40,763 nucleotides of DNA, taken from Acidobacteriota bacterium. GTDB lineage: Bacteria > Acidobacteriota > Vicinamibacteria > Vicinamibacterales > CAVVIG01. Where the stretch lies: contig JACPZW010000074.1 in the NCBI GenBank assembly GCA_016195265.1, forward strand, positions 93,651 to 134,413, given 5' to 3'. This document shows positions 1 to 8,183 of the stretch, piece after piece; the stretch's first letter is position 1, and every line of letters begins with the position of its first letter. Below the pieces are notes generated by a model, which did not search any database, was not told the DNA's origin, and worked only from the letters and a program-made list of their open reading frames with translations. The position numbers and the translations under genes are program-made.

Positions 1-1128
1 CGCGCGCTGGCCGGCGAGCTCGGCCTCACGTTGAGCCGCATGCTGCGCGGCGGCTTCGGCTATGTGCGCCTGGACGCCGCGGGCCGGCCGCGCATCGTGC
101 GGCGCAGCGCCGCGCGCGGCTGGGCGCGCCTGGCCGGCGCGCTCGACGGCTGCGTCCACCCCTACCGGCTCGCCGAACAGCGGTGGGACTCACCGATCGT
201 TTCGGCGATCGCGCGGCGCTCCGTGGCGTCGTGGCTCGACGAGGTGAAGGCCGACGCCGAGTTGCGCGCGACCGCGACGGGCCTGCGCGGCTTCTTTCTG
301 GCCGATCCCGAGGAACTGTCGCTGCTCGCGCTGGTCGATCAGTTCGCCACGACAGATGCCTGGGGCGCGTTGTTCCGCGTCGACGGCGGCAACGATCGGA
401 TCGCGACCACGCTCGCCGCGCCGCTCGGCGACCGCCTGCACCTGAACACCGAAGTCGTCGCGGTCTCGCACCGCGGCCGCACGGTGCGCGTCACAGTGAA
501 GAACGGCAAGAACGGACGCGCTCAGTCCCAGATGACCTGCGACTACGTGCTCTTCGCGCTGCCGGCGACGACCTTGCGGCGGATCCCGATCGAGCCGTCG
601 CTGCCGTCCCAGCAGCACGACGCGATCGCGCGGCTCCGGTACGGACGCGCGACGCGCACCTTGCTGCAGTTCTCGCGCCGCTTCTGGCGCGCGCCCGGCC
701 GGCCGGCCGCGTTCGGGTCGCCGCTGCCGTTCGGCGCGGTGTGGGACGGCAACGAGAAACAGCGCGGCCGCGCCGGGATCCTCAGCCTGCTGGCCGGCGG
801 CGGCGCCAGCGAGGCCACGCAGTCGCTGGTGGCCAAGGCCGGACCGCACGCGCTGGCGCAGTCGCTCGAGTGGCTCGGATCGCGCGGCGCCGATCTCCTG
901 ACCGCGAAGCACATCGTCTGGGAGCAGGATCCGTTCGCGCGGGGCGGGTACGCGTACTTCGATCCGTCCTACGATCCCGCCCTGCGGGCGTGGCTGCCCC
1001 GGCCGTTCGGTTCGCTGTTCTTCGCGGGCGAGCACACGAGCATCAGATGGCAGGGATACATGAACGGGGCCGTCGAGAGTGGACGAAGAGCGGCCGCTGA
1101 GATTGCGGCAGTGGTCGGTAGTCGTTAG
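1..1128 (+). CDS. Flavin-containing amine oxidase/FAD-dependent oxidoreductase, 5' end cut off by the window
   Basis: The frame is open from base 1, so the start and the N-terminal Rossmann GxGxxG FAD motif lie outside the window; the TTG at 31 is not a real start. The C-terminus carries the flavin amine oxidase signature, with FFAGEHTS followed by GYMNGAVESGRRAA near the end, which in this family contacts FAD and closes the active site. Substrate cannot be told; amines and protoporphyrinogen- or carotenoid-type substrates are all possible for the superfamily. The stop codon TAG at 1126-1128 lies inside a 7-bp repeat array, so the last residues (VVGSR) are probably repeat-derived. The next gene follows in the same direction after about 150 bp of repeats. 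Confidence 0.85.
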   Translation, partial: RALAGELGLTLSRMLRGGFGYVRLDAAGRPRIVRRSAARGWARLAGALDGCVHPYRLAEQRWDSPIVSAIARRSVASWLDEVKADAELRATATGLRGFFLADPEELSLLALVDQFATTDAWGALFRVDGGNDRIATTLAAPLGDRLHLNTEVVAVSHRGRTVRVTVKNGKNGRAQSQMTCDYVLFALPATTLRRIPIEPSLPSQQHDAIARLRYGRATRTLLQFSRRFWRAPGRPAAFGSPLPFGAVWDGNEKQRGRAGILSLLAGGGASEATQSLVAKAGPHALAQSLEWLGSRGADLLTAKHIVWEQDPFARGGYAYFDPSYDPALRAWLPRPFGSLFFAGEHTSIRWQGYMNGAVESGRRAAAEIAAVVGSR

Positions 1129-1180
1129 TCGTTGGTCGTTCGTCGTCGGTCGTTCGTCCCAGCCACCAGCCACCAGTCGG
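1113..1180. repeat. Degenerate 7-bp tandem array (GTAGTCG-type followed by AGCCACC-type)
   Basis: About five degenerate heptads of the form tcgttRg are followed by two CCACCAG heptads. The array contains the TAG stop of the upstream oxidase. The same two blocks in the same order occur in the opposite orientation at 29972-30064. Confidence 0.75.
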
Positions 1181-1276
1181 CCTCCGCTCATCGACGATGC
1201 CAGCGAGCTACGGCCAGGCTCGCCGAAGCGCCGGAGGCGCGAAGGCGGCAGCCACCTCGGTGATAAGCTGATTGTC

Positions 1277-1714
1277 ATGGCGCATGCGAATCCATCCGAT
1301 CAGGATCTGAAGCAACTGCTCGCCGACTCCACGACCATCGCCGTCGTGGGCGCGTCGTCGAATCCGGAAAAATCGTCGTACGGCATCATGCGCAAGCTGC
1401 AGAGCGTCGGCTACCACGTGATTCCGGTGAACCCGCGCGAGACGGAAGTGCTCGGCGAAAAGGCGTACGCGTCGCTCGGCGACATTCCTGGCCGCGTGGA
1501 CATCGTGGACGTGTTCAGGCGCGCCGAGGACACGCCGCCGATCGCGGACGAAGCGGTCGCCGTCGGCGCGAAGGCGCTGTGGCTGCAGAGCGGGATCGCG
1601 AACGAGGACGCCGCGGCGCGCGCGGCGAACGGCGGGCTGACCGTCGTGATGGACGCGTGCATCGGCACGATGCACAGTCTGCTCAGGGTGCCGTCGAAGA
1701 CGCGCGCCACGTAG
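1277..1714 (+). CDS. CoA-binding domain protein (YccU-like)
   Basis: A 145-residue single-domain Rossmann protein. The sequence IAVVGASSNPEKSSYGIM near residue 20 is the nucleotide-binding turn of the CoA_binding family, followed by GYHVIPVNP and the conserved late segment DACIGTMH. Members bind CoA or a related nucleotide, but their cellular role is not established. The frame is open upstream to 1079, but the conserved domain begins just after the ATG at 1277 and the upstream stretch is repeat DNA, so 1277 is preferred. No clear Shine-Dalgarno is visible. The TAG stop at 1712-1714 is part of a palindrome shared with the convergent peptidase gene. Confidence 0.85.
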   Translation: MAHANPSDQDLKQLLADSTTIAVVGASSNPEKSSYGIMRKLQSVGYHVIPVNPRETEVLGEKAYASLGDIPGRVDIVDVFRRAEDTPPIADEAVAVGAKALWLQSGIANEDAAARAANGGLTVVMDACIGTMHSLLRVPSKTRAT

Positions 1715-1764
1715 GGGCGGCGCCGGCCCGGCCCAGTTTCGCACCGACCAAGGCCGGCCCCTAC
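1711..1764. repeat. Palindrome between convergent genes, possible bidirectional terminator
   Basis: Outer arms GTAGGGGC (1711-1718) and GCCCCTAC (1757-1764) enclose a second pair CCGGCC/GGCCGG. The TAG triplets at the two outer ends are the stop codons of the rightward CoA-binding gene and the leftward peptidase. It resembles a diverged copy of the GTAGGGCGGGTCC palindrome family found elsewhere in the window. No T-tract is present. Confidence 0.65.
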
Positions 1765-3614
1765 GAGATCGCCTGAATCTCCTTTTCCAATCTCGTGACC
1801 AGTCCGTCGAGTTGATCGACCACTGCGCGTACCGTCTCCGGTTTGCTGAGGTCGACGCCGGCGCTCTGGAGCAGCGGCATCGGATGATCGCTGCCGCCGG
1901 ACTTCAACAGCGTCAGGTAGCGATCGATCGCCTTCGCGCGATCGGCCCCGGACCCGGTCGTCAGCACCTTCATCAACTGCGCGCTCGACGCGAAGCACGT
2001 CGCGTACTGATAGACGTAGTAGGGCGCGCTGTAGAAGTGCGGGATCCGCGCCCACGTCACGCGCTGCTGATCGTCGTAGTCGAACGCGTCGCCGTGGTAC
2101 GCCGTGAGCAGCCCGAAATAGATGTCGCCGAGCGACTCGGCCGTCACCGGCCGGCCCTGCTCCACGAGGCGATGCGCCTGCAGTTCGTAGTCGGCGAACA
2201 GGACCTGCGTGTAGAAGGTGCCGACGATGCCGTCGATCGCGTGCTGAAGAAGCACGATCCGCTCGCGCTCGCCGGTCGCGCGCGCCAGCATGTAGTCGAG
2301 GAAGAGCGCCTCGTTCAGCGTGGACGGCACCTCGGCGACGAAGATCGTGTAGGCCGAGTACACGAACGGCTGGGCCGCATTCGCGAGCAGCGTGTGCATT
2401 GAGTGGCCCATCTCGTGGGCCAGCGTGCACGCCGCGTCGAGCGTGTCGTTATGGTTCAGCAGCATGTACGGGTGCACGCCGTACACGGGCGCGGAGTACG
2501 CGCCGCTGCGCTTGCCGGGATTCTCGTAGACGTCAATCCACTGCCCGGCCAGCACGTCGCGCAGCCGCGACTGATAGTCGCGCCCGAGCGGCGCCACCGA
2601 CGCCGGCAGCGCGTCCACCACCTGCTCGTACGGATACTTGCGATCGAAATCCACGAGCGGGATCGTGGTGTCGTAGCTGTGATAGCTGTCGAAGCCGAGC
2701 ACGCGCTTGCGCAGGCGATGATAGCGGCGCAGCGGCTCGGTCCCCGCTTTTGTCGTTTCGATCAGGTTCTCGACGACCGCCGTCGGAATGTTGTTGCCGT
2801 GCAGCGCCGCGTCGAGCGTCGTCGCATAGCCCCGGGCCTGTGAGTGGAACCAGTCGCGCTGCAGGACGCTGTTGTAGAGCGACGCGTACGTATTGACGCT
2901 CGCCTCGAAGAGCCGGTGATAGGCCGCAAACGCGGCCGCCCGGTCTGCTTGATTCCGGTTCGTCGCGAGGATCGCGCGGTATTGGCCGTACGTCAGGGTC
3001 ACCTCGGCGCCGGACGACAGCGTCAAGGCCGGGTGCCTGAGGTCGGCAGTCGAGAGCGCGGCGTAGGCGTCGTTCGGCGTGGACGAGAAGCGGCTCGACA
3101 GCGACATCAGGTGCTCGCCTTTGTCGTCGAGCACGTGCTCGTGCTGGCGGTAGAGATCCTCGAGCGCGAAGCGATAGACGGCCAGCTCGGCGCTCGCCGA
3201 CATCCACTGCTGCACCGTGGCCAGCGGGATCTTCAGCAGCTCGGGGTTGAACCAGGCGCTCGCCTGGCTCGCCTTCGCGAACAGAATCTGGACCTGCTGG
3301 CGCTTCGCGTTGCTCTGGTTGTCGCGCTGGTCCTCGTCGTGCTTCAGCGACGCGAAGTACCAGACTTTGTAGGTGAGCTGCCCGATATCGTCGGACAGCT
3401 TCATGGCGTTCAGCAGATTGGTGGCGCCGCGCGCGAGCGTCCCCTGCAGCGCGGCATACTCGCCAATCTTCGTCTCGAGCGTCGCGTACGCCGCCTGCCA
3501 CGCCGGCCAGTGAGGAAAAATGTGCGAGAGGTTCCACTTGAAGCGATCGGGAATATCCGACCGATCGCGAAGCTGCGGCGCGGCGGTCGCTTCGGCGGGC
3601 GCGAGGGGGTCCAT
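1761..3614 (-). CDS. pepF: Oligoendopeptidase F family zinc metallopeptidase (M3)
   Basis: A 617-residue protein, the usual length for the family, that cleaves short peptides in the cytoplasm. The catalytic zinc motif HEMGH is at H400-E401-H404, inside LAHEMGHSMHTLL. The N-terminal helical region typical of PepF precedes it, and there is no signal peptide. The frame extends upstream to 3677, but ATG 3614 (MDPLAPAEATAA) is preferred because the extra residues are not family-like and a TATGAT -10 hexamer lies 6 nt upstream, consistent with a leaderless transcript. The stop is shared with a palindrome. The gene lies downstream of a secreted peptidase on the same strand after 125 bp, possibly an independent unit. 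Confidence 0.9.
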   Translation of the reverse strand: MDPLAPAEATAAPQLRDRSDIPDRFKWNLSHIFPHWPAWQAAYATLETKIGEYAALQGTLARGATNLLNAMKLSDDIGQLTYKVWYFASLKHDEDQRDNQSNAKRQQVQILFAKASQASAWFNPELLKIPLATVQQWMSASAELAVYRFALEDLYRQHEHVLDDKGEHLMSLSSRFSSTPNDAYAALSTADLRHPALTLSSGAEVTLTYGQYRAILATNRNQADRAAAFAAYHRLFEASVNTYASLYNSVLQRDWFHSQARGYATTLDAALHGNNIPTAVVENLIETTKAGTEPLRRYHRLRKRVLGFDSYHSYDTTIPLVDFDRKYPYEQVVDALPASVAPLGRDYQSRLRDVLAGQWIDVYENPGKRSGAYSAPVYGVHPYMLLNHNDTLDAACTLAHEMGHSMHTLLANAAQPFVYSAYTIFVAEVPSTLNEALFLDYMLARATGERERIVLLQHAIDGIVGTFYTQVLFADYELQAHRLVEQGRPVTAESLGDIYFGLLTAYHGDAFDYDDQQRVTWARIPHFYSAPYYVYQYATCFASSAQLMKVLTTGSGADRAKAIDRYLTLLKSGGSDHPMPLLQSAGVDLSKPETVRAVVDQLDGLVTRLEKEIQAIS

Positions 3615-3620
3615 GAAGAA

Positions 3621-3626
3621 ATCATA
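3621..3626 (-). promoter_or_regulatory. Candidate -10 (TATGAT) of pepF, leaderless
   Basis: TATGAT on the minus strand ends 6 nt before the ATG at 3614 and no ribosome binding site is present. A start point about 7 nt downstream of a -10 would fall on the ATG. No good -35 is visible. The same spacing occurs at four genes in the window. Confidence 0.4.
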
Positions 3627-3739
3627 CTGTAGAAGATCGCGCGACCGACCGAGGCGCGTGCGGAAACGCTGCAACAACGTCGGCGCGGCTCAACTCGCGC
3701 CAGGCGCCAGGCTCGAGACGGCCGACTTCGAGAAACGCC

Positions 3740-4195
3740 CTACCTGCCCTTTCCGGCAACGTCAACCAGCGTCCTGTAGATCATCTCCGTCCCCAGCCGC
3801 AGCGATTCGACGCTCACGCGCTCGTCGTTGCCGTGCATGCGCGTCAACTCGTCGGCCGAGATCGGGTACGGATAAATGCCGTAGACCGGGATCCCCTTCG
3901 AGCGCCAGGCGCCCGCGTCGGTGCCGGCCTGGAACAAGTACGGCGTGACTTCGGCGCCGGCGAACGTCGCGTGTGCTTCACGCACGAGCGCGCGGAACAA
4001 CTCGGTGTCCTCGGACGACGCCGGATTCGCCGCGAACCCCGGGCCGAGCGTGACCTCGACGTTCGGATCCGCGACGGCGCGCTGCACCAGCTCGGCGAGC
4101 CGGTTGAGATCGGTTCCTGGAATCGTGCGCACGTTGATCGTCGCCTCGGCGGAGCCGGGGATGACGTTGGAGCGGAATCCGGCGTTCATCAGCAC
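3740..4195 (-). CDS. C-terminal part of an M20 peptidase, separated from its N-terminal part by an in-frame TAG
   Basis: This segment holds the second half of an M20 peptidase: NAGFRSNVIPGSAEATINVRTIPG is the dimerisation (lid) domain, and LFQAGTDAGAWRSKGIPVYGIYPYP with MHGNDERVSVESL is the end of the catalytic domain with the last metal-ligand histidine. It is in the same reading frame as the upstream ORF (4250-6142); only the TAG at 4250-4252 separates them. The first start codon after the stop is GTG 4195, in the middle of the domain, so this is not a sensible independent gene. The stop codon lies in a CCCTACCTGCCC motif that recurs near other gene ends. Sequencing error, recent nonsense mutation or readthrough are all possible. 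Confidence 0.75.
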   Translation of the reverse strand: MLMNAGFRSNVIPGSAEATINVRTIPGTDLNRLAELVQRAVADPNVEVTLGPGFAANPASSEDTELFRALVREAHATFAGAEVTPYLFQAGTDAGAWRSKGIPVYGIYPYPISADELTRMHGNDERVSVESLRLGTEMIYRTLVDVAGKGR

Positions 4196-4249
4196 GGGCG
4201 CGAGCGTGTTGCGGATCAGCGCGTGGAGCAGCGGATCCCTGCTGACCTC

Positions 4250-4252
4250 CTA
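4250..4252 (-). other. In-frame amber codon splitting the M20 domain
   Basis: The minus strand reads GCC GAC TAG GAG GTC AGC AGG GAT CCG in one uninterrupted frame, and the residues on both sides (ALARAD, then RDPLLHALIRNTLAPV) continue a normal M20 sequence. This is a single nonsense codon and not a frameshift. TAGGAGGT also looks like a ribosome binding site, but no usable start codon follows it. Confidence 0.8.
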
Positions 4253-6142
4253 GTCGGCGCGCGCGAGGGCCGCAGGATCGGTGCTGATCGCGATCGTCTG
4301 ATAGTACTGCGACATCGGCGGCGCGCTCGTCTTCGCGAGCGTCAGGAAGAACTGCTTCGTCGCCGGCGTGAGCTCGATCTGCGGGTCGAAATCGGCGAGC
4401 CGCGCCATCGCCTTCGACAGCGCGAAGATGGCGTTGTCGGGCCGCGGCATCGAGGAGTGCGTGGACGTGCCGCGCGAGGTGAGCACGAGGCTCGTGCCGC
4501 CCTTGTCCGCCGTCGAAATGCTGACGTACTTCACCTTGCCCGCATCGTCCTTGATGATCCAGCCGCCCTCGTTCAGGGAGAATTCGCAGTCCATCTTCGC
4601 CCAGTGCGTCTGCGCGAGCCACGACGTGTTGTATTGCGCGCCTTCCTCGTCGGCCTCGACGAGAAAGATGACGTCACGCGCCAGCGGAATCTTGTTCTCG
4701 GCGAGCATCATGACCGATCGCGCGAAGACGGCGACACCGCCCTTGAAGTCGATCGCGCCGCGTCCGTAGACGTGGCCGTCCTTGATGAGGCCGGCGAACG
4801 GATCCACCGACCACTTGTCGCGCTCGACGCCGACCGTGTCCGCGTGCGACGCGATGAGCACCGGTTTCTTGCTCCCGTCGCCTTTGAGCCGCGCAATCAG
4901 GTGCGACTTCCCCGCTTCCGGCGTCGGGACAATCTCGATCTCGAAGCCGAGCGGCCGCAGCTTGGACGCCAGCAGCTCGTCGGTCTGATTCTCGTGTCCC
5001 GGTGGATTGCTGTTGTTGATGCGAATCAGCTCGCTCAAGAGCTGGGCTGTCGGGTCGGACGACGGGGCGGGGTTGGTCTTGGAGACAGGGTTGACCTGCG
5101 AGGCCGGGGTCTGTCGGGCGGGTCCTTTCGGACCCGCCTGACTGGCGTCGTACAGCACGCGCGTGATGCCCGCTGTCAGCGCCGAGCCCTGCTTCGGATC
5201 CTGCAGCCCGCGCACCAGGACGACGAGCGAGAACGGACGCTCGGCGTACACGATCGCCGCGTCGTGCTGGATCTTCGTGATCTCGCCGGTCTTGTGCGCG
5301 ACGGTGATGCCCGGCGGCAGGCCGGCGGGAATGCGCTCGTTGAACTTCTGGCGCTTCAGGATCGCGATCATCTGATCGCTCGACGCGCGATCGACCGCCT
5401 TGCCGTTCGCGATTCGCTCCAGCAGCGTCGCGAGCGCCCGCGCGGTCGTCGTGTTGTTCAGGCCCTTCTGGAACGCCTTGTCGTCCTCGACGCCGCGCAA
5501 GACGTGCATCCCCGTCGCGCCCAGCGCGTCGGTCGTCAGCTGGATGTTCTGCGCGCCCAAGCGCTTGATGAGAAGGTTCGTCGCGAAATTGCTGCTGACC
5601 GTGATCATCGCTTCGGCGAGATCGCGAAACGACATCGTCGAGCCGACGCGCGCATAGACGCCGGCGTCCGAATCGTCGCCAGCGCTCAGCGTGAAGGGAC
5701 TACCGTCCACGATGCTGTGGAACTGGTTGACGACCGAGATCTGATCGTCCAACTTCAGCGTGCCGGCTTTCGCCTGGCGGAACAGCTCGATGAGCACCGG
5801 CAGTTTCATCGTGCTCGCCGCGTGATACTCGACGTCGGCCTGAATGAGCAGCGCGTCCTTGCCGTCGAGCGTGTGAAACACGACCGCGACGTCGGCGCCG
5901 CTCTTCCGAATCAGCGCGTCGATCTGCGCACGGGCCTCGCTCATGCCGGATCCGACCGGACCCGGCCTGCTCATGGCAAGCAGCGCGTCGTTCACGCCGG
6001 GTCCGAAAGGACCCGGCCTACTGATTGGATGTAGGGCGGGTCCGTTTGGACCCGCCGCGAGTGCCGTACGTAGGGCGGGTCCTTTCGGACCCGCCAGAAC
6101 TGCCGTGACAACACCGACGACGATCGCCGCGCGTCGTTTCAT
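4250..6142 (-). CDS. Secreted class A beta-lactamase-like domain fused to an M20 peptidase (interrupted by TAG at 4250)
   Basis: Residues 1-18 are a signal peptide. Residues 19-65 are low-complexity Pro/Gly sequence encoded by four copies of a DNA palindrome. Residues 70-335 are a class A beta-lactamase-like serine hydrolase with STMK (S110, K113), SSN (183-185) and KTG (284-286). A linker at 335-362, beginning with a fifth palindrome copy, leads into an M20 peptidase with HADT (433-436), GRGAIDFKGG (D465) and EADEEGA (E498-E499). The M20 domain stops at an in-frame TAG; with the following frame it would be about 800 residues. Such enzymes act in the periplasm or outside; the true substrate of either domain is unknown. 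A TAGAAT hexamer 8 nt before the ATG may be a leaderless -10. The gene is divergent from the lipoprotein at 6186. Confidence 0.8.
   Translation of the reverse strand: MKRRAAIVVGVVTAVLAGPKGPALRTALAAGPNGPALHPISRPGPFGPGVNDALLAMSRPGPVGSGMSEARAQIDALIRKSGADVAVVFHTLDGKDALLIQADVEYHAASTMKLPVLIELFRQAKAGTLKLDDQISVVNQFHSIVDGSPFTLSAGDDSDAGVYARVGSTMSFRDLAEAMITVSSNFATNLLIKRLGAQNIQLTTDALGATGMHVLRGVEDDKAFQKGLNNTTTARALATLLERIANGKAVDRASSDQMIAILKRQKFNERIPAGLPPGITVAHKTGEITKIQHDAAIVYAERPFSLVVLVRGLQDPKQGSALTAGITRVLYDASQAGPKGPARQTPASQVNPVSKTNPAPSSDPTAQLLSELIRINNSNPPGHENQTDELLASKLRPLGFEIEIVPTPEAGKSHLIARLKGDGSKKPVLIASHADTVGVERDKWSVDPFAGLIKDGHVYGRGAIDFKGGVAVFARSVMMLAENKIPLARDVIFLVEADEEGAQYNTSWLAQTHWAKMDCEFSLNEGGWIIKDDAGKVKYVSISTADKGGTSLVLTSRGTSTHSSMPRPDNAIFALSKAMARLADFDPQIELTPATKQFFLTLAKTSAPPMSQYYQTIAISTDPAALARAD
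5117..5138. repeat. Palindromic element, copy a (in the beta-lactamase/M20 linker)
   Basis: GGCGGGTCC, a TTTC-type loop, then GGACCCGCC. It is read in frame on the minus strand as AGPKGPAR, at the start of the linker between the beta-lactamase and peptidase domains. Confidence 0.85.
5945..6095. repeat. Cluster of four palindromic elements (copies b-e) inside a coding sequence
   Basis: Copies lie at 5945-5966, 5996-6017, 6031-6056 and 6070-6095. Two have GCCGG-type arms and two GTAGGGCGGG-type arms. They are translated on the minus strand as RPGPVGSG, RPGPFGPG, AGPNGPAL and AGPKGPAL, and separate the signal peptide from the beta-lactamase domain. Arms are well conserved and loops vary, as in REP-like palindromes. 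Confidence 0.85.
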
Positions 6143-6150
6143 GACCGCGG

Positions 6151-6156
6151 ATTCTA
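6151..6156 (-). promoter_or_regulatory. Candidate -10 (TAGAAT) of the beta-lactamase/M20 gene
   Basis: TAGAAT on the minus strand ends 8 nt before the ATG at 6142. There is no ribosome binding site. It lies in the 43-bp gap between two divergent genes. Confidence 0.35.
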
Positions 6157-6185
6157 GCGCGGACGCCGTGAATCCGTGTCATCGT

Positions 6186-6980
6186 ATGTGGATGCGATCC
6201 GCAGGCCTTGCGGCCCTCGCCCTCATCGCGCTTACGGCGTCCGGCTGCTTCCACATGACGACGACGCTCACCGTGCGAGCCGACGGCAGCGGGACGATCG
6301 ATCACCGGATGCTGATCACCAACGCCGGCATCGCGCAGCTCAAGCAGTTCGGCGCGCTCGCCGGCGGCCGCGGGCAGAACGTCGATCCGATTTCCGAGGA
6401 GCAGGCGCGCGCGCTGGCCGCGAGCATCGGGCCGGGCGTCACCTACGTCAGCTCGACGCCGACGTCGACGCCAATCGGACAGGGACGCGACGCGATCTAC
6501 GCGTTCACCGACGTCAGCCAGTTGCGGATTTCACCGCGCCCCGCGATGCCCGCGGGTCTGCCCGGCGCGGCGGGTCTCAACGCGGATGCATCGCCCATTA
6601 CGTTCTCGCTCACGCACGAGCCCAGCGGCAACGCAGTGCTGCACATTCACGTGCCCGAGCCGGATTTTCTCGGCACGCTCGCGTCGCCGGCCGCGGCGAA
6701 TCAGCTGGCGATGGTCCGGATGCTGCTGAGGGGCGCGCAGGTCTCGCTGATGGCCGAGCCCGCGGGCGCACTGGTCCACGCGACCAGCCCGTACGTCGAG
6801 GGATCGCGCGTCACGCTCCTCGGCATCGACCTCGATGAGATACTCAAGGACGACGCGTCAATCGCGAAGCTGCAGACGTCGACGACGCAGGAGGAGGCGC
6901 AGGCCGTCCTCGGGCATCTGGCCGGCCTCAAGATCGATCTCACGCGCGAGATCACGATCGAGTTCACGCCGGCGAAATGA
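6186..6980 (+). CDS. Uncharacterised lipoprotein
   Basis: A 264-residue protein that starts with a short basic region and a hydrophobic stretch ending in the lipobox ASGC (LALIALTASGCFHM), so it is predicted to be lipid-anchored, probably facing the periplasm. The mature part begins TTTLTVRADGSGTIDHRMLI, a beta-rich pattern seen in many small unknown lipoproteins; no catalytic motif is visible. ATG 6186 is chosen as the ATG nearest the hydrophobic segment; 6192 is equally possible and 6141 would add a non-signal-like extension. The stop overlaps the next gene's ATG by four bases (ATGA), so the protein is translationally coupled to an MFS transporter. Whether they function together is unknown. 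Confidence 0.8.
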   Translation: MWMRSAGLAALALIALTASGCFHMTTTLTVRADGSGTIDHRMLITNAGIAQLKQFGALAGGRGQNVDPISEEQARALAASIGPGVTYVSSTPTSTPIGQGRDAIYAFTDVSQLRISPRPAMPAGLPGAAGLNADASPITFSLTHEPSGNAVLHIHVPEPDFLGTLASPAAANQLAMVRMLLRGAQVSLMAEPAGALVHATSPYVEGSRVTLLGIDLDEILKDDASIAKLQTSTTQEEAQAVLGHLAGLKIDLTREITIEFTPAK

Positions 6981-8128
6981 CGGCGGCGCGGAGCCGGCTC
7001 TTCTCGCCGCACTTCTTCGTGATGTGCGGCTTCACCTTCACGGTCTTCCTGTCGGCGTTCCAGCTGCTGCCGACGGCGCCGTTCCGGATTCTGGAGCTCG
7101 GCGGCAGCACGTTCGCGTCGGGCCTCTTTCTCGGCTTTCTCACGTACGCGTCGGCCGCGTCCGCGCCGTTCACCGGCGCAATCGCCGACCGGATCGGCCG
7201 CCGCCGGACGCTGCTGATCGCGAGCGGCGTGATTCTGGCGTGCGCGATCGGCTACGCGATCACGACGAGCGTCGCCGTGATGCTGGCGCTGGTCCTCGTG
7301 CACGGCGTGTTCTGGTCCGGACTGCTCTCGGCGTCGGCCGCGCATCTGACGAGCCTCATCCCGGACGATCGCCGGGCCGAAGGCATCGGCTACTGGGGCC
7401 TATCGAGCGTTGCGGCAATCGCGGTCGCGCCGCCGATCGCGTTCTGGATCATGGATCACGGCGGCTGGCTGTGGCTCTGTGTCTCGTGTGGGAGCCTCAA
7501 CCTGCTGATGGGCGCAATTGCGTGGACGTTGGAGGAAGCACCGCACCAGGCACCGCAGCACCCGGCACCCAGCACCCGCCTGGTTGAATGGCGCGTCCTC
7601 GTCCTCGCCATCACGCTGTTTCTCTATTCGTTCGGCTACGGAGCGGTGACCAGCTTCAGCGCCATGTTCGCCGACGCGATTGGCGTCACGCCGAAGAGCC
7701 TGTTCCTGACGCTCCTCGCCGCGGTGATTCTCACGACGCGTCCGTTCCTGGGTGCGCTCGCGGATCGTCGCGGGCATCGCCGCGTCTTCCTTCCGTCGCT
7801 GCTGCTGATCACCTTCGGGCTCGCGCTGCTGCCGTTTGCGGCATCGCGCGGGCTGTTCGCCGCGTCGGCCATGCTGTTCGGTGTCGGCTTCGGCATTGCG
7901 TATCCCTCATTCGTGGGGTACGTCATGCGCGACGTCAGCGCCGCGCGGCGCGGCGCCGCGTTCGGCGCGATCCTCGCGGCGTTCGACACCGGCATCGGCA
8001 CCGGATCGACGACGGTCGGCTGGCTGATTGAACGGTTCGGATTTCCGGCGGCGTTCGGCGTCGCGGCTGCGTTGTCTGCGCTATCGCTGCCGTATTTCCT
8101 CGTCGTTGATCGGCGTCACGATATGTAA
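6977..8128 (+). CDS. MFS transporter
   Basis: A 383-residue membrane protein with about twelve hydrophobic segments. The MFS loop signature ADRIGRRRTLLI after the second segment and a matching ADRRGHRRVFLPS in the second half define two six-helix bundles. Substrate cannot be read from the sequence; the overall look is of a drug- or sugar-efflux type. It overlaps the preceding lipoprotein gene by ATGA. The loop between the two halves contains APHQAPQHPAPST, encoded by six degenerate 7-bp units (7538-7579). The 42-bp array is a multiple of both 3 and 7, so it keeps the frame. A hairpin lies just after the stop. Confidence 0.88.
   Translation: MTAARSRLFSPHFFVMCGFTFTVFLSAFQLLPTAPFRILELGGSTFASGLFLGFLTYASAASAPFTGAIADRIGRRRTLLIASGVILACAIGYAITTSVAVMLALVLVHGVFWSGLLSASAAHLTSLIPDDRRAEGIGYWGLSSVAAIAVAPPIAFWIMDHGGWLWLCVSCGSLNLLMGAIAWTLEEAPHQAPQHPAPSTRLVEWRVLVLAITLFLYSFGYGAVTSFSAMFADAIGVTPKSLFLTLLAAVILTTRPFLGALADRRGHRRVFLPSLLLITFGLALLPFAASRGLFAASAMLFGVGFGIAYPSFVGYVMRDVSAARRGAAFGAILAAFDTGIGTGSTTVGWLIERFGFPAAFGVAAALSALSLPYFLVVDRRHDM
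7538..7579. repeat. Six-unit 7-bp tandem array inside the MFS gene
   Basis: Units are gcaccgc, accaggc, accgcag, cacccgg, cacccag and cacccgc. The array falls in the predicted cytoplasmic loop between the two halves of the transporter and adds about 14 residues without changing the frame. Confidence 0.7.
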
Positions 8129-8167
8129 CTGGTGCCTGTCACCTGCCTGTCACCTGCCAGGCACCAG
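8129..8167. terminator. Inverted repeat between convergent MFS genes
   Basis: CTGGTGCCTG (8129-8138) and CAGGCACCAG (8158-8167) are perfect inverted arms around two copies of TCACCTGCCTG-like sequence. The element starts at the base after the stop of the rightward gene and lies 16 bp from the stop of the leftward gene. It may terminate both, though there is no T-tract, and it has the look of the short repeat arrays elsewhere. Confidence 0.5.
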
Positions 8168-8183
8168 CTCGAGCCTGTCTGCC

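Noticed and set aside
4250..4252. Pyrrolysine or other recoding at the TAG
   Set aside because: No recoding machinery or structure is visible nearby; mutation or sequencing error is simpler.
3833..6034. Very long rightward open frame of 733 codons opposite the beta-lactamase/M20 gene
   Set aside because: Arg/His/Asp-rich composition typical of the antisense of GC-rich genes; no recognisable domain, while the opposite strand has clear catalytic motifs.
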